From Nocardioides solisilvae (GTDB lineage: Bacteria > Actinomycetota > Actinomycetes > Propionibacteriales > Nocardioidaceae): a stretch of DNA of 64,000 nt. The notes below the pieces were generated by a model. The model was not told the DNA's origin. It did not search any database and worked only from the letters and a program-made list of their open reading frames with translations. This document shows, piece after piece, positions 9,482-16,719 of the stretch; position 1 is the first letter of the stretch, and each line of letters starts with the position of its first letter. The DNA lies in the NCBI RefSeq assembly GCF_003194625.1, contig NZ_QHKX01000004.1:124001-188000 (forward strand). The letters are read 5' to 3'. The translations under genes were made by a program, and so were the position numbers.

Positions 9482-11167
9482 TCAGCGTCCGGCGCGCTGG
9501 GCCTTGCGGCCGCCCTTGGGCCCGCCATTCCCGGCCCCGGCCCGGCGCCCGCCGGCGGCACCCTTCTTCGCGCCGGCCCCAGCAGTCGACCCGGCCTGCC
9601 TGGGGCGCGCCGGCATCGGCATGAAGCGGTCGTTCTCGGGGTTGCCCCACCGGGCCACGGCTGCCGTCTTCTCCCACGCCTCCACGACCCGCTGACGGGT
9701 CCGGGACTCGAAGTGGAAGAGCTCGCTCGTGGCGACCCAGACGATGCGGTAGCCGTGGTGCCGGACCTTGTAGCAGAGGTCCACGTCGTTGAAGTTGAGC
9801 GGCAGGGTCTCGGTGAACCCGCCGACCTCGAAGTAGGTGTCCCGCCGCATCGCGGCGCAGGCCGCCGTGACGCCGCTGGCCTCGCGGTTGATCACGAGGG
9901 CGCCGAAGTGCCCGGGGGAGTCCCCGGGGGTCCCGAGGTAGGGGTGGAGGTAGTGCCCGCCGTCGTAGGAGTGGCCGGCGTGCTGGATGGTGCCGTTGCT
10001 GAAGTAGAGCTTGGCCCCCGTCATCCCGACCCCCGGGTCGGCGAGGGGGGCGACGAGGTCCTCGAGCCAGCAGTCTGAGCGGACGGAGACGTCGTCGTTG
10101 AGGAGCACCAGCCGGTCGCCGGTGGCGTGGAGCACGCCGAGATTCATCTTGCGGCTGTAGTTGAAGGGCTCGGTGAAGGGGACGAGCACCAGCTTGTCGC
10201 CCGCCAGCGCGCGCAGCTCGACCAGGACCTCGTCGGGGGTCGGCGGGTCGTGCACGACCACGATCTCGAGGTTCTCGTGGCTCGTCCGGGCCAGCACCGA
10301 GCGGACCGCCTCGACCACGAAGACGTGGGTGGCGCCCCACACCATGCCGGACTTGCCGATCGTGGGGATCACGAGGCTGACGCGGACCGCGGGGTCCAGG
10401 CGCCGGCGCAGGCGGTAGTGGCCCGGGTGCGGGCCGAACTCCACCTCCGCGTCGATCCCCGTGCGGTCCACGTGGTCCTGGACCGCCTGGCGTCCGGCGA
10501 TCCAGGCGTAGGGCTTGGCGTTGGCGTCGGCCGCGGCCGACCCGGGGACGACCCGCCAGTGGTAGAGGATCTCGGGGATGTGGACGATGGCGCGGGCCCG
10601 CTCGGTCACCCGCAGCGCGAGGTCGTGGTCCTGCGACCCGTCGTACCCCTCGCGGAACCCGCCGACCTCGCGCACCAGCGACGTGCGCAGCACCGACAGG
10701 TGACTCGTGTACATCTGGCCGCGGAGTCGCTCGGGGGACCAGTCGGGCTTGCGGAAGGCGTCGTAGTGGCGGCCGGTGTCGTCGACCTTGTCCTCGTCGG
10801 AGTAGAGGTAGTCGACGTCGGGCTGGGCGGCGATGGCCTCGGCGTTGCGGGCGAGGGCGTCGGGGGTGAGCAGGTCGTCGTGGTCGAGGAGCACGACGAA
10901 CTCGCCGCGCGCCCGCTCGATCCCGTCGTTGGACGCCTGCACGATGTGACCGTTGGTCTCGCGCTCGACCAGGACGATCCGCGGGTCGCGCGCGGCGTGG
11001 TCGCGCAGCAGGTCGCGGACCGCGGGGTCCGGCGAGCAGTCGTCCACCAGGATCCACTCCCAGTCCTGGTGCTCCTGGGCCAGCACCGAGGCGACGGTCT
11101 CGGCGAGGACGTCGAGCGGCGGGGCGTAGACCGGCGTGACGAGGGAGAAGAGCGGAGCGGAGGTCAT
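9482..11167 (-). CDS. Tandem-domain family 2 glycosyltransferase
   Basis: Two GT-A domains in one 561-residue chain, probably adding sugars to a surface glycan from nucleotide-sugar donors. Domain one (about residues 1-230) starts FSLVTPVYAPPLDVL and has the metal-binding DHDD in VVLLDHDDLLTP. Domain two (about 260-520) has SLVIPTIGKSG and VLLNDDVSVRSD, then FNDVDLCYKVRHHGYR. The last 40 residues are a basic Ala-Gly-Lys tail. A longer open frame exists upstream, but ATG 11167 begins the conserved fold and lies 7 bp after the methyltransferase stop, so the two are co-transcribed. Sugar and acceptor are unknown; a role in cell-wall polysaccharide or O-antigen-like glycan is inferred. Confidence 0.85.
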   Translation of the reverse strand: MTSAPLFSLVTPVYAPPLDVLAETVASVLAQEHQDWEWILVDDCSPDPAVRDLLRDHAARDPRIVLVERETNGHIVQASNDGIERARGEFVVLLDHDDLLTPDALARNAEAIAAQPDVDYLYSDEDKVDDTGRHYDAFRKPDWSPERLRGQMYTSHLSVLRTSLVREVGGFREGYDGSQDHDLALRVTERARAIVHIPEILYHWRVVPGSAAADANAKPYAWIAGRQAVQDHVDRTGIDAEVEFGPHPGHYRLRRRLDPAVRVSLVIPTIGKSGMVWGATHVFVVEAVRSVLARTSHENLEIVVVHDPPTPDEVLVELRALAGDKLVLVPFTEPFNYSRKMNLGVLHATGDRLVLLNDDVSVRSDCWLEDLVAPLADPGVGMTGAKLYFSNGTIQHAGHSYDGGHYLHPYLGTPGDSPGHFGALVINREASGVTAACAAMRRDTYFEVGGFTETLPLNFNDVDLCYKVRHHGYRIVWVATSELFHFESRTRQRVVEAWEKTAAVARWGNPENDRFMPMPARPRQAGSTAGAGAKKGAAGGRRAGAGNGGPKGGRKAQRAGR

Positions 11168-11174
11168 GCGTTCC

Positions 11175-12182
11175 TCAGAGCTCGGGCGTGGTGGTCCGGG
11201 TGAGCCGGCGCCCCAGCCGCCAGGCGCGCGAGACGCGGACCTGCTCCAGAGTGCGCTCCAGGCGGCGGGCGCGGCGCTGCTGCTCGGCGAGACGGCCGCG
11301 GAGCTTGCGCAGGCGGGACTGCTGGACCTTGAGCCGCCCCTCCAGGCGGGCGACCGACAGCTGGGCCTGGGTGGCCTCGGCCTCGAGGCCGATGATGTGG
11401 TCGCGGGTGGTGAGCACGTCGTGCTGGGCGCGGCGCAGCTGCTCGCGGAGCCGCGCCACCTCCGCGCGCGCGTCGCCGTCGCGCTCGAGCCGGGCGAGCG
11501 CCTCGCGCCGCTCCCGGAGCTCCTGGACCATGGGGGCGAGCGTCGCCTCGTAGCGGTGGACCACGTCGCGCGGCTGCAGGTCGGCACGCTCGAAGAGCAC
11601 CGCGTGGTCGGCCACGAGCTCGAGGTTGACGTCGGTGCGTCGGTAGAACCCCTGCTCGGCGAAGGCCGCGGCCCAGTCCTGGACGGGGTGGACGTTGAGG
11701 CGGCCCGGCTCGCCGAAGGCGTCGGGGCTCGAGGAGAAGAGGACCCGGTCGGTGGCCGAGCAGACGGCGTCGATGAGGGCCTGGGCCGCCAGGGGCTCGA
11801 GCCGGTCGACGACGTCGAGGCAGGAGACGAGGTCGTGGCGGCCGGGGACCACCCGGCTCCAGGGGCGGGCCTCGAGCCGGTCGCGGACCTCGGGGTGCGC
11901 CGCGCCGAGGGCGGCCTCGTCGGCATCGACCCCGTGGGCGTCGACGCCCTTCTCGGCCAGGGCCTGCACCAGCAGGCCCGGCCCGCAGCCCAGGTCGAGG
12001 GTCGTCTTGGGGTTGGCGAGGGCGATGAGCCGGTCGGCGATCGCGCGGAAGCGGTCGCGGGTCGCGGGGTCGTCCCACGGGACGGCGGACGAGGGGGCAG
12101 CGGGCGAGGGGGCAGCGGTCACGGCGTCGTCCCGGGTCCCCGCGGACCCCCGGTCACCCGGCGCTGCCTCCTGCGACGACAT
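11175..12182 (-). CDS. SAM-dependent methyltransferase with C-terminal coiled coil
   Basis: Class I methyltransferase fused to a long heptad-rich helix. SAM motif I is TTLDLGCGPGLLVQ near residue 55, followed by GVDADEAALGAAHPE and LVSCLDVVDRLEPL. The fold ends near residue 200. The remaining 130 residues are dense in Arg, Leu, Glu and Gln and look like a coiled coil, ending in a basic tail. Such fusions occur with tandem GT2 enzymes in glycan clusters, where they may cap or measure chains (inference). ATG 12182 is preferred over an upstream GTG because GAGGGA sits at the right distance. A TAGGGT at 12253-12258 could be its -10. The GT2 gene follows after 7 bp. Confidence 0.8.
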   Translation of the reverse strand: MSSQEAAPGDRGSAGTRDDAVTAAPSPAAPSSAVPWDDPATRDRFRAIADRLIALANPKTTLDLGCGPGLLVQALAEKGVDAHGVDADEAALGAAHPEVRDRLEARPWSRVVPGRHDLVSCLDVVDRLEPLAAQALIDAVCSATDRVLFSSSPDAFGEPGRLNVHPVQDWAAAFAEQGFYRRTDVNLELVADHAVLFERADLQPRDVVHRYEATLAPMVQELRERREALARLERDGDARAEVARLREQLRRAQHDVLTTRDHIIGLEAEATQAQLSVARLEGRLKVQQSRLRKLRGRLAEQQRRARRLERTLEQVRVSRAWRLGRRLTRTTTPEL

Positions 12183-12309
12183 CAGACACGTCCCTCGTTG
12201 ATCGGCCCCCAGCGCAGAGCCATGCCCCGAACGCTGCCTTGAATGCGCCGCCACCCTACCGCATGGCGGGCTCGCGACCGGGTCACCAGGGCCCGGTGCG
12301 GCGGCACGT

Positions 12310-13014
12310 TCACCCGACCTCGCCGAGGCCGTGCACCGCGACGGCGAGTGCCGAGCTGACGAGGTAGTCGCGGACCTGCCGGGCGGAGATCTCCGCGGTG
12401 GCCGGGGTCCCCGGGGCGATCTCCCGGACCAGGATGCCGACCCGGGCGAGCTGGAGCGCGCCCAGCGCGCTCGCGTACAGCGTGTTGGAGAGGACGTGGG
12501 AGTCCCTCACCTTGAACTCGCCGCTGGCCACCCCGTCGTCGAGCACGCGGGTGAGCAGCACCAGGCACCCCGAGATCGCCCGGCCGAGCCGCAGCGCGGT
12601 CTCCTCGCTCACCTCGTCGAGGAGCTCGGGCCCCGTGCGTCCCATCAGCGACTGCGCGCAGTCGACGAAGGCCGGGTGGGTGGTGCCGAAGTCCGCGAAG
12701 GTGCCGACGAGGGCGACCAGGCGCCGGGTGCAGGGCTCGGCGACGTCGTCGGCCGCCTCCAGGAGCCCCCGCAGCTCGTCGAGGTAGCCCACGAGCGTGA
12801 GGGCGAAGAGCTCCTCCTTGCCGCTGAAGTGCCGGTAGACGATGGCGCGGTTGATGCCGACGGCGTTCGCGATGTCCTCGATCTGGGCGTCCCGGACGCC
12901 GCGCTCGTCGAAGAGCGCCCGCGTGGCGGCGAGGATCTCCTGGGTCCGCAGCCGCCGGCGGGCGGCCGCGGCGGTCCTGCGGGCCGGGCGCGCGGGGACG
13001 GCGGCATCGCTCAT
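12310..13014 (-). CDS. TetR-family transcriptional regulator
   Basis: A 234-residue one-component repressor. The N-terminal helix-turn-helix (about residues 18-65) reads AVGINRAIVYRHFSGKEELF, typical of TetR. The C-terminal ligand domain is helical and not recognisable to a ligand class. Two Met codons are possible. The one at 13014 is chosen because TAGGAT lies 7 nt before it, as in the leaderless genes of this window, while the ATG at 13023 overlaps that box. Palindromes at 13044-13059 probably form its own operator. The GT2-methyltransferase operon downstream on the same strand and the ligase behind it are candidate targets, but nothing links them directly. Confidence 0.85.
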   Translation of the reverse strand: MSDAAVPARPARRTAAAARRRLRTQEILAATRALFDERGVRDAQIEDIANAVGINRAIVYRHFSGKEELFALTLVGYLDELRGLLEAADDVAEPCTRRLVALVGTFADFGTTHPAFVDCAQSLMGRTGPELLDEVSEETALRLGRAISGCLVLLTRVLDDGVASGEFKVRDSHVLSNTLYASALGALQLARVGILVREIAPGTPATAEISARQVRDYLVSSALAVAVHGLGEVG

Positions 13015-13021
13015 GACGGGC

Positions 13022-13027
13022 ATCCTA
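13022..13027 (-). promoter_or_regulatory. -10 box (TAGGAT) of the TetR gene, leaderless type
   Basis: TAGGAT on the minus strand, 7 nt before the ATG at 13014, so transcription would start at or next to the start codon. Confidence 0.55.
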
Positions 13028-13043
13028 GACGAGGTGCAACACC

Positions 13044-13059
13044 GTGTGACACACGTGTG
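13044..13059. promoter_or_regulatory. Overlapping palindromes, candidate TetR operator
   Basis: GTGTG-A-CACAC (13044-13054) overlaps the perfect 10-bp palindrome CACACGTGTG (13050-13059). The pair covers the -35 region of the TetR promoter whose -10 is at 13022-13027, a usual place for autorepression. Confidence 0.55.
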
Positions 13060-13077
13060 ATGGGACGCCGCGCCGGC

Positions 13078-14589
13078 TCACGCCAGGTGTGCCCGGACGG
13101 CTTCCAGGGTGTCTGCCTCCGCCGGTGCCTTGTCCTCGCGGTAGCGCACGACCCGGGCGAAGCGCAGCGCCACCCCGCCCGGGTAGCGCGTCGAGCGCTG
13201 CACCCCGTCGAAGGCGACCTCGACCACCTGCTCGGGACGCACGTGGACGACGTGCCCCTCCCGGTGGGTCTCGAGCCCCAGGAACCGCTCGGTCTGCCAC
13301 GCGAGGACCTCGTCGGTCATCCCCTTGAAGGTCTTGCCCAGCATCACGAGCCCGTCGTCGGGCCCGTCGGCGGCCCGGGCGGCGAGGTGGATGTTGGAGA
13401 GCATCCCGCGGCGGCGTCCCGAGCCCCACTCCACCGCCACGACGACCAGGTCGAGGGTGTGCACGGGCTTGACCTTGACCCAGGCGGCGCCGCGTCGCCC
13501 CGCGGCGTACGGGGCGGCCGGGTCCTTCACCACGACGCCCTCGTGCCCGGCCGCGAGGACGTCGGCGAGGAACGCCGACGCCTCGGGCTCCGACGCGGTG
13601 ACCAGCCGCGGGGTGCGGTGCGCGACGGGGACCAGCTCCTCCAGGAGCCGCCAGCGCTCGGCGGCCGGGGCGTCCAGCAGGTCGGTGCCGTCGAGGTGCA
13701 GCAGGTCGAAGAAGTACGGCGTGACCGCGGCGTCCGACTCCGCCCGCGCCACCCGCGACGCCGTCTCCTGGAACGCGCGAGGCCGACCGTCGGGGCCGAC
13801 CAGCAGCGCCTCCCCGTCGAGGACCAGGGAGGAGACGGGCAGGGCGGCCACCACCGCGACCACCTCGGGCAGCCGGGCGGTCACGTCGTCCAGGGAGCGG
13901 GTCCAGACCCGGGTCTCCTCACCGCGCCGGTGCACCTGCACCCGGATGCCGTCGAGCTTGGTGTCGACCGCCACGGCACCCTCCGCGCGGGCCAGCGCGG
14001 TCGGCAGGTCGGGGGCGCTCGAGGCGAGCATCGGCAGCACGGGGCGCCCGACGTCGAGGCCGACCGCCTCCAGGGCGGGGGCGCCGTCCCGCAGCGCCGC
14101 CGTGACGACGGCGACCGTGCTGCCCGACAGCATCGCCGCACGGCGCACCAGCTCCAGCGGCACCCCGGAGGCCCGGGCCACCGCCTCCTGGAGCAGCGCG
14201 TCGAGGGCGCCCTGACGCACCTGGCCGGTGAGCACGGCGCGGAGCCACTGCTGCTCAGGTGCGGTGGCGCGCGCCAGCAGGGCCTCGAGGGCGGCGGCCC
14301 GGGCGGCCTGCGACCCCGGGCCCGAGAGGACCGACAGCGCGTCGAGCGCCTCGTGCACCTCGCGCACGGTGAGGCCGGGGGAGTCCGCGGGCGCCGGGAG
14401 CGTGGCGAGGCTGCGCCACCCCACGCCGGTGCGGCGCTGCAGCACCCGGCCCGACAGGTAGGCGGCGACGACCTCCGCCTCGTCTGGGGTCGCCTCGGCG
14501 AGGACCGGCGCCAGGGCCAGCACCTTGGCCTTGCGGGAGCGGGTGGCGGCGGTCTCGGCGGAGGCGCGGACGACGCGGTCGAGCAGCAC
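13078..14589 (-). CDS. ligB: ATP-dependent DNA ligase (LigB type)
   Basis: Joins DNA nicks using ATP, probably as a repair ligase beside the essential NAD-dependent LigA. The 503 residues fit the mycobacterial LigB class (about 507). An N-terminal helical domain (1-200) is followed by the adenylation domain, with motif I KLDG at about residue 211 (lysine K211, which receives AMP). Later motifs include LVLDGEALLVG, FFDLLHLDG and EGVVVKDP. The C-terminal OB fold contains LDLVVVAVEWGSGRR. GTG 14589 begins two bases after the kynA stop; a much longer open frame upstream is the antisense of kynA. It is the third gene of a coupled pucR-kynA-lig operon. Confidence 0.9.
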   Translation of the reverse strand: MLLDRVVRASAETAATRSRKAKVLALAPVLAEATPDEAEVVAAYLSGRVLQRRTGVGWRSLATLPAPADSPGLTVREVHEALDALSVLSGPGSQAARAAALEALLARATAPEQQWLRAVLTGQVRQGALDALLQEAVARASGVPLELVRRAAMLSGSTVAVVTAALRDGAPALEAVGLDVGRPVLPMLASSAPDLPTALARAEGAVAVDTKLDGIRVQVHRRGEETRVWTRSLDDVTARLPEVVAVVAALPVSSLVLDGEALLVGPDGRPRAFQETASRVARAESDAAVTPYFFDLLHLDGTDLLDAPAAERWRLLEELVPVAHRTPRLVTASEPEASAFLADVLAAGHEGVVVKDPAAPYAAGRRGAAWVKVKPVHTLDLVVVAVEWGSGRRRGMLSNIHLAARAADGPDDGLVMLGKTFKGMTDEVLAWQTERFLGLETHREGHVVHVRPEQVVEVAFDGVQRSTRYPGGVALRFARVVRYREDKAPAEADTLEAVRAHLA

Positions 14590-14591
14590 CC

Positions 14592-15446
14592 TCAGCCCCC
14601 GACCCGGTCGCGGACCTCGTAGAGCTCGGGGAAGAACGTGAGGTCGAGGGCGCGCCGCAGGAAGTCGACGCCGGAGGACCCGCCCGTCCCGGTGCGGTGG
14701 CCGATGGTGCGCTGGACCACCTGCAGGTGGCGGAAACGCCACTGCTGGAAGGCGTCCTCGAGGTCGACGAGCTCCTCGCAGGTCTCGTAGACGCCCCAGT
14801 GGGCGTCGGGGTCGGCGTAGACGGCCCGGAAGACCTCCACCACGCCGGGGTGGGAGCGGTGGGCGCGGGTCCGGTCGCCCTCGAGGACCTCGCGCGGCAC
14901 CGGGTGGCCCAGCCGGGCCAGGTGGGCGAGGAACTCGTCGTAGAGGGAGGGCTCGTGGAGCAGCCGCTCGAGCGTGGCGCGAGCGGTCGGGTCGTGGGTG
15001 AAGACCTCGACCATCTGCGGGTCCTTGTTGCCCAGGAGGAACTCGACCTCCCGGTACTGGGCCGACTGGAACCCCGACGAGGTGGCGAGGAAGGGGCGGA
15101 TCTGCGCGTACTCGCTCGGGGTGAGCGTGGCCAGCACCGACCACTGCTCGGTGAGGGTGTGCTGGACGTGCTTGACGCGCGCCAGCCGCTTGAGCGCGGG
15201 GCCGAGGGCGTCGGCGGCGACGAGGTCGCGCGCCGACCGCAGCTCGTGCACCAGCAGCTTGAGCCAGAGCTCCGTGGTCTGGTGCTGGACGATGAAGAGC
15301 ATCTCGTCGTGCTGCGGGGGCGAGGAGAGCGGCACCTGGGCGCCGAGCAGCTCGTCGAGGTGCAGGTAGTCGGCGTAGGTCAGCGTCCCGGCCAGGTCTC
15401 GCCGGACCGACTCCTCGAGCGCTCGTCGGTTCTCCTCGGACTCCAT
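14592..15446 (-). CDS. kynA: Tryptophan 2,3-dioxygenase
   Basis: Heme enzyme that opens the tryptophan indole ring to N-formylkynurenine, the first kynurenine-pathway step. The 284 residues show TYADYLHLDELLGAQ and the segment HDEMLFIVQHQTTELW, which includes the substrate-side His of the family. The distal block SGFQSAQYREVEFLLGNK and the C-terminal HLQVVQRTIGHRTGTGGS complete it. The ATG overlaps the pucR stop as TGATG; a GTG one codon upstream is the alternative. kynB and kynU, which normally accompany it, are absent nearby. Its fixed coupling to a PucR regulator and a DNA ligase is unusual. Confidence 0.95.
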   Translation of the reverse strand: MESEENRRALEESVRRDLAGTLTYADYLHLDELLGAQVPLSSPPQHDEMLFIVQHQTTELWLKLLVHELRSARDLVAADALGPALKRLARVKHVQHTLTEQWSVLATLTPSEYAQIRPFLATSSGFQSAQYREVEFLLGNKDPQMVEVFTHDPTARATLERLLHEPSLYDEFLAHLARLGHPVPREVLEGDRTRAHRSHPGVVEVFRAVYADPDAHWGVYETCEELVDLEDAFQQWRFRHLQVVQRTIGHRTGTGGSSGVDFLRRALDLTFFPELYEVRDRVGG

Positions 15447-16645
15447 CACCCCACCCTAGGACCCGCCCCGCCCGTGGCCGCGACCTCGAGGACGAAGCGG
15501 TCCCACGGCACCCGCGGGTCCCGCCCGGTGAGCTCGCGGACCCGACGCAGGCGGTACCGCATGGTCTGGGGGTGGCACCCCGCAGCCTCCGCCGCCTCCG
15601 TCGCGCTGCCGGTCGCCAGGAACGCGTCCAGCCCGGAGAGGAGCGCGGCCCTGCCGTCCAGCGGGCCGAGGACCAGCCGGCGGAGCCGTCCGGGGTCGGC
15701 GTCGCGGTGGCCGGCCACCACCGCGAGCGTGGCCGCGTCGGCGTCGTCCAGCACCGGGCGCGCCACCCGGGCCCGGGCGGGGGCGGCGGCCAGCGCGTGC
15801 AGGGCGAGGCGGTGCGCGCGGGCGAGGTCGCCCGGACGGTGGTCGGCGAGCAGGACGGCGGTGACGCCGAGGCGCAGGCACGCCTCCCGAGTTGCCGCGG
15901 CCGCGGTCGGCGGCAGGAGGACGGCGGTTATGTCGTCGCGGGACCGGGCGAGGTACGGCGACCCGTCGGGCTCGACCGGCAGCGCGTCGAGGAGGTCGGC
16001 CCAGGCGCTGGTCCAGTCCCCGGCCGAGTCCCCGGTCGAGGCACCCGTCACCGCGGGCCCGGCGACGAGGAGCACGGGCCGCTCGGGCAGCCGGACGCCG
16101 AGCTCTCGGCTGCGGGCGCGGACCGCCGCGGGCGTCGCGTGCCGTCCGACGAGCAGGTCGTCCAGCAGGTCTGCCAGGGCCCGCTCCCGGTCGGCGCCGA
16201 CCCGCCGCGAGGCTGCCTCGTGGCCGGCGTACAGCGCCTCCGAGAGCGCGTCGATGCTGGCCATCCAGAGCCGGGCCAGCGCGAGGGCGTCGGGCACGTC
16301 GAGGCGGTCCGCGGCGCGCTCGGCCACCAGGTCGGTGACCTCGGACCCCGCCACCCGGTAGGCGCGCAGCACCACGGGCAGGGGTCGGCCGTCGAGCGCC
16401 CGCGCGGCCCCGATCCCGCGGAACCGCTGCAGGTCGGCCTCGTCGAGGTGGCCGTCGGTGGCCCAGGCCTCCAGCACCCGGGTGATGCCCCAGCCGGCGA
16501 TCGCCGCGACCTCCTGGAGCTGTGCCGGCTCGAGCGCGTCGTAGGCCGGGATGCGGTGCCGGACGGCGTCGACCACCCGGGCCGTGAGCGCGGGGAGGTC
16601 GGCGAGCAGCTCCTCCCGGACGCGGGAGCGGGCGGGGGTGGTCAC
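15446..16645 (-). CDS. PucR-type transcriptional regulator (CdaR-like)
   Basis: A 399-residue regulator of the PucR/CdaR class. The C-terminal helix-turn-helix reads AAEAAGCHPQTMRYRLRRV, followed by the conserved RELTGRDPRVPWDRFVLEVA. The central GGDEF-like region (about 170-310) is typical, and the N-terminal 150 residues are helical with no recognised sensor. The GTG at 16645 lies exactly 6 nt after TATGCT, suggesting a leaderless message. Because kynA starts within its stop codon, it probably controls that operon, and perhaps the divergent FAD dehydrogenase, through the inverted repeat at 16647-16670. The ligand is unknown; purine-type ligands are known for some family members only. Confidence 0.88.
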   Translation of the reverse strand: MTTPARSRVREELLADLPALTARVVDAVRHRIPAYDALEPAQLQEVAAIAGWGITRVLEAWATDGHLDEADLQRFRGIGAARALDGRPLPVVLRAYRVAGSEVTDLVAERAADRLDVPDALALARLWMASIDALSEALYAGHEAASRRVGADRERALADLLDDLLVGRHATPAAVRARSRELGVRLPERPVLLVAGPAVTGASTGDSAGDWTSAWADLLDALPVEPDGSPYLARSRDDITAVLLPPTAAAATREACLRLGVTAVLLADHRPGDLARAHRLALHALAAAPARARVARPVLDDADAATLAVVAGHRDADPGRLRRLVLGPLDGRAALLSGLDAFLATGSATEAAEAAGCHPQTMRYRLRRVRELTGRDPRVPWDRFVLEVAATGGAGPRVG

Positions 16646-16646
16646 G

Positions 16647-16670
16647 GACTGAGCATAGGAGTTGTCAGTC
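16647..16670. promoter_or_regulatory. Inverted repeat GACTGA-N12-TCAGTC at the pucR promoter
   Basis: Perfect 6-bp arms at 16647-16652 and 16665-16670 flank the pucR -10 box in the divergent region shared with the FAD dehydrogenase gene. A regulator bound here would block pucR and could act on both directions. Confidence 0.5.
16652..16657 (-). promoter_or_regulatory. -10 box (TATGCT) of pucR, leaderless type
   Basis: TATGCT on the minus strand ends 6 nt before the GTG at 16645. Confidence 0.6.
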
Positions 16671-16719
16671 GGTGAGCAGGTGCCTTGACCAGTGGGCCGC
16701 CGGTCCGGAGGCTCCCGCC

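Noticed and set aside
13078..15144. Extended N-terminus of the DNA ligase frame
   Set aside because: The extension lies within kynA in another frame; the GTG after the kynA stop fits family length.
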